Below are positions 1 to 9,161 of a DNA stretch of 64,000 bases, piece by piece. Location: the NCBI GenBank assembly GCA_021208685.1, contig JAJOJJ010000010.1:1-64000 (forward strand), given 5' to 3'. Both the position numbers and the translations under genes were made by a program. Each line of letters begins with the position of its first letter. Positions within the stretch are counted from its first letter, which is position 1. The DNA comes from Saccharospirillaceae bacterium (GTDB lineage Bacteria; Pseudomonadota; Gammaproteobacteria; Pseudomonadales; Oceanobacteraceae). Under the pieces are notes generated by a model. That model did no database searches and had not been told where the DNA came from. It saw only the letters and a list, made by a program, of their open reading frames with translations.

Positions 1-235
1 CCAATAACAACGCTACTTATAAAAAACCACCGCACTGTAGGGCGGGCACTGCCCGCGAGACGGTGGAAACGGCTTTCACCTGCAGAACGATTTTCACCTG
101 TGGCAACGGCTTTCATGTGTGGCAACGGCTTTCATGTGTGGGAACGGCTTTCAGCCGTGATAACCCGCAAAAGCCATTAAATAACGGTATCGCTGGGTTC
201 CCAATAACAACGCTAATTATAAAAAACCACCGCAC
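1..235. repeat. 35-bp direct repeat pair (1-35 and 201-235, one mismatch), each followed by or containing short palindromes (REP-like)
   Basis: ccaataacaacgctaNttataaaaaaccaccgcac at 1-35 and 201-235; second copy forms ccaccg-ca-cggtgg; first copy has the same arms split by a block containing gcgggcactgcccgc. Confidence 0.8.
63..156. repeat. Five degenerate ~19-bp tandem units (consensus GTGGCAACGGCTTTCAYST)
   Basis: Units at 63-81, 82-99, 100-118, 119-137, 138-156; units 3 and 4 identical. Confidence 0.8.
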
Positions 236-352
236 GGTGGCATCGGACATTTCAAATTACGTTAAAACGTTCCGTGTGACGTCTGGTTAAACGGGTCATC
301 ACCATCGCGACAGGTTTTATAGCCCGCAACGCCAAAAATACATAAACCCCTA

Positions 353-937
353 TCACAGGGTATTTTTTAAGTTCTCTAACGCTTCGCCACTGAGTATCAC
401 GGGTGACACAACAGGTTCACCAGACTCAGTAAACAATGGCGACTTACGATACTTACCGCCGATGCGCATGGATAAAGTAATCCACAAAAATCTTACCATC
501 ATACCGGCAAGTCCTTTTTGCTTCGGCTTCGGTTCTCCTATAGCAGAATCCACATTGACTATCGCGATATTCTTGCCAAAGTCCTCCGCTATTTTTGCAG
601 GATCAAGCACCGAATGAATAAGACCAATAAAAGATACCTTAGGATCAGGCAGTATATTACCAAGGGGAGTATTACAGCAGGCAGCATACCAACGGATCAT
701 CCCCTGATCGCTAAGCCGCACAGCCGCGAGATGCTCTTTACCTTGTGAAAAAACCACACGAGTCTGCGCTAACTGCACAATGTCAGTTCCGCCCTGTGCA
801 TCCAGCACATCACCTGCCCGGCCTAAAAATTTCGCAAAAGCCTGACAATCGGCACAGTAACAGACCAACCGGCTGCAGGTTCCGCCCTCCCGAACATGAC
901 CACTAAGAGCCCCGCATTGACACTGAATTTTGTGCAT
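353..937 (-). CDS. DUF6151/GFA-like zinc-binding family protein
   Basis: 194-aa ORF; CxCG, CYCxDC and CCNTPLGN motifs typical of GFA-like proteins. Confidence 0.6.
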   Translation of the reverse strand: MHKIQCQCGALSGHVREGGTCSRLVCYCADCQAFAKFLGRAGDVLDAQGGTDIVQLAQTRVVFSQGKEHLAAVRLSDQGMIRWYAACCNTPLGNILPDPKVSFIGLIHSVLDPAKIAEDFGKNIAIVNVDSAIGEPKPKQKGLAGMMVRFLWITLSMRIGGKYRKSPLFTESGEPVVSPVILSGEALENLKNTL

Positions 938-1129
938 ATTCTTTACTCGTCACTGAACATGGTATCTGGATAGATTTTATGATGCATGCTTAGGGCCTGC
1001 TAACACTAGTTAAATTTAAACCGTGTTTCTGGTGATCAGACTGATATTGAGGCACTGAGTTTTTGAATCGTCATCGTGGGCAGTCACTGTCCCGACGAAA
1101 ACCGGCGAAACGCTGGCAAAGAGTAAGTA

Positions 1130-1145
1130 GAGCCAGCCGATAAGC
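1130..1145. other. Putative distal att site resembling the rnpB 3' end
   Basis: gagccagccgataagc vs gagtcagccgataagc at 5451-5466 (15/16); followed on the minus strand by a terminator-like CCAGCGTTTCGCCGGTTTT. Confidence 0.45.
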
Positions 1146-1341
1146 TAAGTTGGCTAACTCCCCATCCCACGCCATTGTTGGGCTCTGTAGGAGCTAGTCT
1201 ACCACTTTGTATCAGTTTTTGTAGCACCAGAGAGGGGCTGTGTTTAGCCCCTGAGAACCATACACAGCGCCCCATACAGAAATTCTAAAATATCTATCTG
1301 ATACTAAAGATTGCAGATCATCTATCTGATCCAAGGCTAGA

Positions 1342-2211
1342 TTAGATTTCTTCTAATTGTTTTTGAATCAACGCCATCTTTTCATCTAAAGATTTGACAT
1401 AATCTTGAGATTCAGAGGGAGTCGTCTTCGGTAGCCTCACAGCCCCCATTATAACAGAAAACCCTTGAGTTCCAGCAGAAGTCTGATCACGAACAAAACC
1501 TCGCTTTGAATCTAAACGGTACAATTGAACATAAAAAGACACTGGTGTTGCCTGAGTTGAATTCAACTCTTTCAAAATCTCGATCAGCCTCTTTTGTGTC
1601 GTCACCTTTTCTTCACTAGATTTAGGCTGAAAGCGTAATTTATTGAAGAAAGCGCCTTTTACGCTCCCTGCATTGTGGCCCATTTGACCGCCAGAAGTTG
1701 GTATAATCTGTATGCCGAATTCACCCAGTTGTTTTGAGTAAATCTCTCTAAAACACATATCCATGATACGTGAGCAAAAGACCTCTCCTGCTTTAAACTC
1801 ACTGACATTTTGAGTATTTACAGCAGCCCCCTGAGAATCAGCAGAAGATACTTCTACAAAACCAGCACTGAAAGAAGCAGTAACTTCACAGCTCACTTGT
1901 CCAGATGATTCATCAAAGCTAACCTTTTCGCTCTTTTCTAGCAGCTTAGCAAATGACTTTGTAGTAACCATCTGATCAGAGCGCTGAGCTACACCATTTG
2001 AACTTTCCATGCTGCTGGTGGTTGATTCAACCAAAGATGTCGCCTGCTGTGCGGCCTCCCTTCTAGCTGCGTCCAGTGCTATTTCACAAGCTTTTGCTTT
2101 GCTTTCTGCCACACCTATCCCGGTGGTTTTGACAGTTTCCTGATTTCCATGCGCTGGTAAGAAGCTCAACATTGCAGCTGCAACCAACATCCCTGCCTTC
2201 CATTTGGACAT
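1342..2211 (-). CDS. Exported protein of unknown function (signal peptide)
   Basis: Start at MSKWKAGMLVAAAMLSFLPAHG; ORF 1342-2259 trimmed; 11 bp from the upstream resolvase. Confidence 0.6.
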   Translation of the reverse strand: MSKWKAGMLVAAAMLSFLPAHGNQETVKTTGIGVAESKAKACEIALDAARREAAQQATSLVESTTSSMESSNGVAQRSDQMVTTKSFAKLLEKSEKVSFDESSGQVSCEVTASFSAGFVEVSSADSQGAAVNTQNVSEFKAGEVFCSRIMDMCFREIYSKQLGEFGIQIIPTSGGQMGHNAGSVKGAFFNKLRFQPKSSEEKVTTQKRLIEILKELNSTQATPVSFYVQLYRLDSKRGFVRDQTSAGTQGFSVIMGAVRLPKTTPSESQDYVKSLDEKMALIQKQLEEI

Positions 2212-2221
2212 AATTAAATTC

Positions 2222-2776
2222 CTATTTTTCCTTGTAACGATAAACAGTAGCACGACCAATTTTCAGCCGTTTTGCTACTTCCGTGGGCTTAACTCCTGCA
2301 GCAAGCAAATCTCTAATAACTTGTGAATCAACAGTTGCCGGCCGTCCTTTATAGCTCTCAGGTCTTTCAACCTTTGCCTTAGCAATCCCTAACATTTGCC
2401 GTTCTTTGCGTAGGTTTGTTTCAAATTCTGCAAATACACCAAGCATCTGCAGGAATGCCTTTCCACTGGCTGAGCCTGTATCAATTTTCTGATCCAGAAT
2501 CTCAAGAGTTGCTCCCTTGTCCTCAAGTCTTTTAACTATCGACATAAGGTCACTCATATCCCTAGCTAAGCGATCCAGCTTCCAGACCACCAGCTTATCG
2601 CTTTTTGATAACATATCCAACAATAGGGAAAGTACCTCCCTTCCCCTTGTAGTTGTTCCAGACTTTTTTTCATGCCTAACAATGGCATCAGGATAAACCT
2701 TGAGAATTGCTTGAGACTGCATCTCAGTGTTTTGGTCTGTTGTGCTGACGCGGCAATATGCGAAAGTAGTCATCAT
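2222..2776 (-). CDS. Serine recombinase (resolvase/invertase family)
   Basis: AYCRVSTTDQNTEMQSQ, KLDRLARDMSDL, C-terminal HTH GVKPTEVAKRLKIGRATVYRYK. Confidence 0.9.
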   Translation of the reverse strand: MMTTFAYCRVSTTDQNTEMQSQAILKVYPDAIVRHEKKSGTTTRGREVLSLLLDMLSKSDKLVVWKLDRLARDMSDLMSIVKRLEDKGATLEILDQKIDTGSASGKAFLQMLGVFAEFETNLRKERQMLGIAKAKVERPESYKGRPATVDSQVIRDLLAAGVKPTEVAKRLKIGRATVYRYKEK

Positions 2777-2951
2777 AAAATCCCATAAGAGTCTAGTGTT
2801 TAATGAGAATACATAATTTCTCACAAAAAACAACCCAAATGAGACAGATCTTCAGTGTATCCCTTGGGTATACCCTATTGAGACAGCAATCCAACCGATT
2901 GCAACATGAAATCAGAAGTAAATCCCCCGATTACTCGTCTTGCACAAACCT

Positions 2952-3418
2952 TCATTTTTCAATCAAGGGCTTAGCAGACTTGTTTTGTAGTGAGAATCGA
3001 TTGATCTTCCTGTCACCAAAAACAGCTTTCAAGTTATGAGGATTCTCTCTAAGAACAGACCTTGTATAACTTGATATCTTGCTTTCACCAATTCGTCTCA
3101 CTTTTACACTGCAACCATCAAACTTACTAACATAGTGACTCAAACCAGCCGTCCTGAAATCACCTGTTGTAAAAGCAGTCCAATATGGCGTTACACCGCG
3201 ACCCTTCAGTTTTTGAGCGCAAGCCGCCACAAAAACACAGAATCAGGGAAGGCTCTAGCTAGTGCTTTTCTCAGCCTCAATCCATCATCTAATGCATTCT
3301 GGATAGCAACATCTGTTTCGTCATAAAAAATGGATATCTGCTTAACCCACTGATAGGAATTAAGATATTCACAGAATTTCCTTTTCGATCTATCCTCTGC
3401 ACTTTCTGTCATCTCCAC
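2952..3418 (-). pseudogene. Hypothetical protein split by an apparent frameshift (ORFs 3206-3418 and 2952-3230)
   Basis: Two overlapping minus-strand ORFs in different frames that read as one protein near ~3210-3230; family not recognised. Confidence 0.4.
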
Positions 3419-3706
3419 TCCTAATCAATATTAAAATAACAATACAATAATTCTCCTTAATCACATCAACACCATCTGCCTTAAAAACCGCGCAACACTC
3501 GATGAATACTGAACGAAAGATACACTCAACCTTCAGAAGGATGTTCTACTTTAACGGTAGATACTGTTATTTCAAAAAAATAAATACAGGGAAGGGCAGA
3601 AGGTGTGCTTAACAAAAAAACAACGTTTTAAAGCGGTAGAACCCTCAAACCCATACCACCCCATTAGTCATCACTCAAAAGGCTTTCAAAGCACTCTCAC
3701 GCAGCC

Positions 3707-5374
3707 CTAGAGGCCATAATCAATGGCATCCACAACCTCTAGCAAGTCTTTTACAGGGTATTTATGAGTATACCTATCCGTAATACCTGCACTGGTCTTT
3801 TCATGACCAACAACTTGTTGAATTTTATCTAAACTGACACTCTTGCTTCGAGCCTTAGTTATAAAAGAATGGCGAAGAGAGTGAAAAACCTTCCTTTTTC
3901 CATAGTCATCTACTTGGCTCACCCCCGCCAAATCTCTAAACCGCTCACCAAACCACTGTGTTATAGTTTTGGAGCGTATGGAAAATAGATTACCGCTCTT
4001 TGATTCAGACCACTCTAAAAATCCAAATTTGATTAGATTCATATGAACAGGAACAGTTCTTTTAGCTGCCTCTGTCTTTAATCGTCCACCATACTCATCT
4101 GTTACCAATATATAATAACGTTCAGAATCATCATCAAACCTTATTGAACTTGAATGCAACGCATGGATCTCACCAAGCCTCATACCAGTGTATACACCAA
4201 TCAATACGACCCATTTATGCCATTCGATACTCTCAGCAATTGCCGCCTCTACCAACTTCCTCACTTCAGAATCAGAGTATAGCGCATAGGTAACATCTGT
4301 TTGACTAGAATCAACCTTAAGATTACTCACAGGGCTTGTTGATATAATCTCCTCATCCCTTGCATAAGCAAATACACCTTGAATCCATTTCTTATATTGA
4401 CTAACTGATTTTGGTGCAATCAGTTCTTTGGCATGACACTCAGCACCGAGCAATTCTTTAATCGCCTTCCCCTTATATGGTTTCAAATTTCTCTTAGGCA
4501 ATCGGGAAACATTAAGAAGAAAGCTCTCAATATCCTTCCTCTTATAATTATCAATCTCTTTATCCTCCATGATCTCTTCCCAGTCTGAATAGAATCTCGC
4601 ATAGTCTCCCTGTATCTTCTCAGTCAATCCACCAGATATCTTTTCCTTTAAGAAACCTTGATACACAACAGAGAAAGGAGGCTTTTGCTGTGGTTTCTGC
4701 TCAATATCAAAATCCCGAGTTTTTTTATTAAATTTCAGAAAACCCGGAGGTTCAACTTTTGTATTAAAATCCAGAGAATTACCCAACTCCTGAAACTTAT
4801 ATGCCATTGCTTTTATTGATTCGATAACTATCATACTAACATAAGCTTTATCATCATCATCAAGCGATTCATATTTTAAAAAACCAGAAGTAGCATCTGA
4901 AATAAAATCGTTCCGTAAACAATCAAAAAATGACACTATTTCTTGATCATCATTTTCAATAACCATTGATTTATCATCAATGGTCTTTAAAGCCATCCCG
5001 GAAATACTCTTGAATAAATTACTAAGCTTTTCAGCACTAAAGGAATCGCTACTCATTTGTGCAGCATAATGCGCCTTTAGCTCATCGCTATCCTTATCAA
5101 TTGACAGACCATAATCAACTTCTTGCTGAGCGGCATACCATACATGCTCAACCATCGATTCGTAGTATTCTTTCGTGATGATTCCCATGTTTTCCTGATC
5201 CCTGAGGTTCAAAATCTGCTTAACACAACTGCTATATCGTACACACCGTTGCTGAGCCTCCCAATAGCTTGCTGTCCGCAGAGACTTTACCAATGCAGTT
5301 CGTCTAAGAATAGGGATTAACTTTTCAGGTACTACCCATCGAAAGTAGTAGATGTGTCCACGCTTTTGTAACAC
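3707..5374 (-). CDS. Tyrosine recombinase/phage-type integrase
   Basis: 555 aa; N-term RGHIYYFRWVVPEKL; catalytic-type GVYTGMRLGEIHAL, VFHSLRHSFITKA, VVGHEKTSAGITDRYTH. Confidence 0.92.
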   Translation of the reverse strand: MLQKRGHIYYFRWVVPEKLIPILRRTALVKSLRTASYWEAQQRCVRYSSCVKQILNLRDQENMGIITKEYYESMVEHVWYAAQQEVDYGLSIDKDSDELKAHYAAQMSSDSFSAEKLSNLFKSISGMALKTIDDKSMVIENDDQEIVSFFDCLRNDFISDATSGFLKYESLDDDDKAYVSMIVIESIKAMAYKFQELGNSLDFNTKVEPPGFLKFNKKTRDFDIEQKPQQKPPFSVVYQGFLKEKISGGLTEKIQGDYARFYSDWEEIMEDKEIDNYKRKDIESFLLNVSRLPKRNLKPYKGKAIKELLGAECHAKELIAPKSVSQYKKWIQGVFAYARDEEIISTSPVSNLKVDSSQTDVTYALYSDSEVRKLVEAAIAESIEWHKWVVLIGVYTGMRLGEIHALHSSSIRFDDDSERYYILVTDEYGGRLKTEAAKRTVPVHMNLIKFGFLEWSESKSGNLFSIRSKTITQWFGERFRDLAGVSQVDDYGKRKVFHSLRHSFITKARSKSVSLDKIQQVVGHEKTSAGITDRYTHKYPVKDLLEVVDAIDYGL

Positions 5375-5412
5375 TTATTGTCACACCTCAGGATTGAGGC
5401 GTAGGAAGGAGG

Positions 5413-5442
5413 CTGTAAGCCCCATATTTCAGGGGCCTACAG
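5413..5442 (-). terminator. Stem-loop just downstream of the rnpB 3' end
   Basis: ctgtaagcccc-atatttca-ggggcctacag near-perfect hairpin; weak T-tract. Confidence 0.4.
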
Positions 5443-5449
5443 CACATTT

Positions 5450-5810
<361 letters not shown>

Positions 5811-5818
5811 GGGCGCGG

Positions 5819-5848
5819 ATTCTACACAATCACACCCGGATTGTCTCA
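5819..5848 (-). promoter_or_regulatory. Predicted rnpB promoter
   Basis: Minus strand TGAGAC-N18-TAGAAT, ~8 nt before the rnpB 5' end. Confidence 0.55.
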
Positions 5849-5976
5849 GCGTTATTCAGCACGGCTGACTGTCATTCAGAACCAACGCCTACTGGCGCAA
5901 CGATCTTCAGCGCAGATAACACACCATCACACCCGGATTGTCTCAGCGTTATTCAGCACGGCTGGCTGTCATTCAG
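5829..5976. repeat. 51-bp direct repeat (5829-5879, 5926-5976; one mismatch, offset 97)
   Basis: atcacacccggattgtctcagcgttattcagcacggctgRctgtcattcag; second copy covers the 3' end of the hydrolase gene. Confidence 0.9.
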
Positions 5977-6873
5977 CACCGGCGCAAAGACCTGATCCCA
6001 CAACGCAGCATAACGCTGGCGGTGCCAGCCGATATGGCCAATGCGCTTCTGGCCAATATCCTGTGGCGTCACCCGCACATGGCGCTTGGGCGCGCCGGTA
6101 AAAAAGCCGTGCAGCATCGCCACACTGCGCGCCGACATCATCTCATCGTCGCTGAATTCCACCGCCGTCATCGGCGTTTTTACCGAGGCAAAACGCTGCC
6201 GCAGCCAGTCGCCTTCCGCACCCACCGCGTATTCTTCCTTCAGGCACCAGCGCCGCCATTGCAGAATCACACCTCTGGGCATATCCGTCATAATGCCGAG
6301 CTTTTTACCGGGGAAATACCCCGCTACCGGCACCACCACCGGCACCAGGAAATACCACAAAAACCAGGCCACGCGCTTGGTCGGCGCCGAGTTATACCAC
6401 CAGGTCCCCACGCCCGAACCCACGGTAATAATGCGGTCGATATCCGGGTTATGTCCCATAAAACCAATCATATGGCCGCCCACGCTGTGACCAATCCAGA
6501 TGCGTTCCAGCCCCGCAAAACGCTCTTTCGCATAGGCCAGCACCGCCGGGCAATCGTTACTGGCCCAGCTCAGCTTGTCGCTTTTGCAGTGCTTAAGATG
6601 TCCGCGCACCGAATCGCCCATGCCCTCGTAATCGAAGCTCAGCGCCACATACCCCTGCCCCGCCAGCCAGCGGGAAAAATCGTCGTACAGGTAATGCGCC
6701 ACACCCGTCGCCGGGGCAATAATGCACACACCTTTGGCCGCGCCCTGCGGCCCGAACACCTTCGCCGCCAGCTCAGCACCGTTTTCAGTACGGATGCGGA
6801 TATTCTCGGCTGCCAGCGTTTGGCTGTGCCCGGCGCTGGCCGTATGTTCCGGTACATTGAGGGATGCGGTCAT
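5953..6873 (-). CDS. Alpha/beta hydrolase
   Basis: IWIGHSVGGHMIGF nucleophile-elbow motif; 306 aa. Confidence 0.8.
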   Translation of the reverse strand: MTASLNVPEHTASAGHSQTLAAENIRIRTENGAELAAKVFGPQGAAKGVCIIAPATGVAHYLYDDFSRWLAGQGYVALSFDYEGMGDSVRGHLKHCKSDKLSWASNDCPAVLAYAKERFAGLERIWIGHSVGGHMIGFMGHNPDIDRIITVGSGVGTWWYNSAPTKRVAWFLWYFLVPVVVPVAGYFPGKKLGIMTDMPRGVILQWRRWCLKEEYAVGAEGDWLRQRFASVKTPMTAVEFSDDEMMSARSVAMLHGFFTGAPKRHVRVTPQDIGQKRIGHIGWHRQRYAALWDQVFAPVLNDSQPC

Positions 6874-6883
6874 ATCAGCCTCC

Positions 6884-7294
6884 TCAGAAGGTCTGCAAAA
6901 TAAAGTTAAGAAAACGCAGCACTACCTGCATGTCGTCGTCGCTGAATTCCTCGGCAAAGCGCTTGTTCAGCTGATGAATCAGCGGCTTCAGCTGCCGGTT
7001 TTTCGCCATGCCCGCCTCCGTCGGAAACAGGCTCACCGCGCGCGCATCATCCGTGCTGCCGCGCTGCACCAGCCCGTTCTTCTCCATACGGCCAATCAGC
7101 CCGGTAACAGCCGATTTATTCAGCTCCAGCGCCTGAGCCAGATCTTTCTGCAAACAACCGGGCTGCTGACAAATGAGCATCAGCGCCGCCAGCTGGGTAA
7201 CGGAGGCATCCAGCTCGCGCTCACACACCGCATCGACATGGCGGAAGAGCTTCTTCTGCGCCATGTTCAGCAAAAAAAAGAGACGTTTATCCAT
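6884..7294 (-). CDS. MarR-family transcriptional regulator
   Basis: DASVTQLAALMLICQQPGCLQKDLAQALELNKSAVTGLIGRMEKNGLVQR wHTH pattern. Confidence 0.85.
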   Translation of the reverse strand: MDKRLFFLLNMAQKKLFRHVDAVCERELDASVTQLAALMLICQQPGCLQKDLAQALELNKSAVTGLIGRMEKNGLVQRGSTDDARAVSLFPTEAGMAKNRQLKPLIHQLNKRFAEEFSDDDMQVVLRFLNFILQTF

Positions 7295-7371
7295 AAGGGC
7301 CGGCTCGTTCAGGGGTTAGTGGTCACCAGTATCATGGGGCTGGAGAATGGTTCACATCTAAACAATATTTA

Positions 7372-7385
7372 GTTTACATGTAAAC
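7372..7385. promoter_or_regulatory. Putative MarR operator (14-bp perfect palindrome)
   Basis: GTTTACATGTAAAC about 80 bp upstream of the marR start. Confidence 0.5.
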
Positions 7386-7725
7386 CTTTTAATCGAGCCG
7401 CGAAGTACTGGATATCCCCCCAGATTATTCAGCGAAACCACCAGAATCGTGCGCGTTTACGCGCCAGTGCCAAAATACCAATGCGCGAATTACCGCCAAG
7501 GCCTAATAAATTGTCCTTTAAAATCAATGATTTAATAGATTACTCAGAGTGATAGTGCGCAACGTGTAAAGACAACCAAGGGGGGATAGTGTGCGTGCGC
7601 GTTTACAGCCTGATAACGATATTATTAATGGCGCTTTTCGTAACAGTAACCGTGGGTTAGACTCGGTTCTTAAACAAAGACACAGGTGTGTAAGTGAGCA
7701 TGCCTATGAAGAAACTGTTAGCCGT

Positions 7726-8217
7726 ATGAATAGAGTAATAGCCACACTTTTAGGAATAATATTTACCATGACCGCGAATGCTGAAGAAGAAAAAGGAATA
7801 ATTGGTCGCGTATACGAAGACGGATTGCCCGTAATCTACAAATTCGTCAATGAACTACCAGAGGATACTGTCAGATCACACTTGTCATGGCTAACGGTAA
7901 TATCTTGGAAATACGATGGCGAATCGAATAACGGGATGCCGTTAAACGATGAAAACAAAAACATGATCATACTAGAGGATGCCATCGAAGATCATATCGA
8001 AAATGATCAGGTTCTTCGTCACGCATATAGCCGAACCGGCAACAATCTAAAAGAACTTGTTTACTACATAAACGACCAAGACAAGTTCTTAGAGGCTTTT
8101 AACAAAGCTCTTAATGGTCACCCACGCTATCCCATAGAAATTAGTTTCTATCAGGATGCTGAGTGGGAAGATTTTAAAAGATTATTAAATGACTTCGACA
8201 AAGCGGCTAACAAGTAG
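7726..8217 (+). CDS. Integron cassette protein 1: secreted, DUF695-like
   Basis: MNRVIATLLGIIFTMTANA signal peptide; stop codon lies within attC1. Confidence 0.55.
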   Translation: MNRVIATLLGIIFTMTANAEEEKGIIGRVYEDGLPVIYKFVNELPEDTVRSHLSWLTVISWKYDGESNNGMPLNDENKNMIILEDAIEDHIENDQVLRHAYSRTGNNLKELVYYINDQDKFLEAFNKALNGHPRYPIEISFYQDAEWEDFKRLLNDFDKAANK

Positions 8218-8275
8218 CTGCACCGGACAAAATACTCGCTGCGCTCCTATTTTTCCGGTGAGCTAGGCGTTAGAT
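8205..8275 (+). other. attC recombination site 1
   Basis: GGCTAAC ... AGCT-G-CACCGGA ... TCCGGTG-AGCT ... GTTAGAT; imperfect palindrome with one extrahelical G. Confidence 0.88.
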
Positions 8276-8291
8276 TTTATGAGGCGTCTGG

Positions 8292-8723
8292 ATGCTTGAA
8301 TGGCTAATGATACTAATTTTCGGCGGTAGGACGATAATCACTACCGACTCGCTTTATTTATCCGAGCAGCAGATCTCAATCTCCTTTGATGAACCAATTA
8401 CGGCTTACAACAAGTGGGCTACATTTCACGTAGATATTAGCCAGTACTCTAATGAAAGCTTAGAATTTCTGGAGCAAAATCAGCATCTGCGTTCAATTTT
8501 CCCAGAGGGCTGTCTAAAACTGACTCTTATTGGTCTAAATGGTAGCGAGTATAACTTTACCAATGCCAATTCAGCGCTTGGGCGGAATAGTCCTACTGAT
8601 ATTTGGGCAATACTCAGCACTAGTGAAAACTTACCGAAAATTAAATATGTTTCGGCAAGAATTTCATCGTGCAAAACATTTTCAACTGCCAAAATAAGCT
8701 GGTTCAACTATGGAAAAATCTAA
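8292..8723 (+). CDS. Integron cassette protein 2, unknown function
   Basis: 143-aa ORF starting 17 bp after attC1; stop codon within R'' of attC2. Confidence 0.6.
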   Translation: MLEWLMILIFGGRTIITTDSLYLSEQQISISFDEPITAYNKWATFHVDISQYSNESLEFLEQNQHLRSIFPEGCLKLTLIGLNGSEYNFTNANSALGRNSPTDIWAILSTSENLPKIKYVSARISSCKTFSTAKISWFNYGKI

Positions 8724-8795
8724 CAAGGCGTTCAAATCGGATTCTGATCCTCCCCCGCTTTAACGGACACCAAAGTCAAACTGACGAGGTGTCCA

Positions 8796-9161
8796 ATGCC
8801 AAAATATACTCAGCCAAGAAAGACCTGGCAGTATTCAAATGAATTTAAAGTGAAAGCAGTTCAGCTAAGTCTGATTGAAGGGATTAAGGTTCAGGAAGTC
8901 GCCAAGACACTCGACATACATCCGTTCATGCTGTCACGATGGCGTAAAGAATACCGTGAAGGAAAAATCGTGGCAGATAAGCGCAAGAAGTTAACCGAAG
9001 CAACCAGTAAGCAAGAGAAAGAAATCTCCAAACTGAAGAAGCTTGAAGCCGAGAACAAAAGGCTGAAACAGGAGGTTGACCTGCTAAAAAAGTGGCAACG
9101 GTTTCTTGCGGAGGAACATCAGCAAGATATCGATTCATCGAGAAGTTCGGACAAGAGCTAG
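8796..9161 (+). CDS. IS3-family OrfA (HTH protein)
   Basis: SNEFKVKAVQLSLIEGIKVQEVAKTLDIHPFMLSRWRKEYREG; leucine-zipper-like C-terminus. Confidence 0.92.
   Translation: MPKYTQPRKTWQYSNEFKVKAVQLSLIEGIKVQEVAKTLDIHPFMLSRWRKEYREGKIVADKRKKLTEATSKQEKEISKLKKLEAENKRLKQEVDLLKKWQRFLAEEHQQDIDSSRSSDKS

Noticed and set aside
63-156. CRISPR array from the ~19-bp repeats
   Set aside because: Units are contiguous with no spacers, degenerate, and there are no cas genes; better explained as tandem/REP-like repeat.
1084-1275. 63-aa minus-strand ORF (MGRCVWFSGAKHSPS...)
   Set aside because: Overlaps the candidate displaced rnpB 3' end/terminator; no RBS or recognisable domain; likely spurious.
2780-2950. Tn3-type res site beside the resolvase
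   Set aside because: Short palindromes and gagacag repeats are visible, but no clear multi-subsite arrangement and no Tn3 transposase or ends.
5938-6903. 321-aa + strand ORF
   Set aside because: Antisense of the well-supported alpha/beta hydrolase; low-quality His/Arg-rich translation.
7386-7665. attI or a fifth attC upstream of cassette 1 (gttagac at ~7655)
   Set aside because: A GTTAGAC core-like string exists but I could not find a matching palindromic left half; left unassigned.
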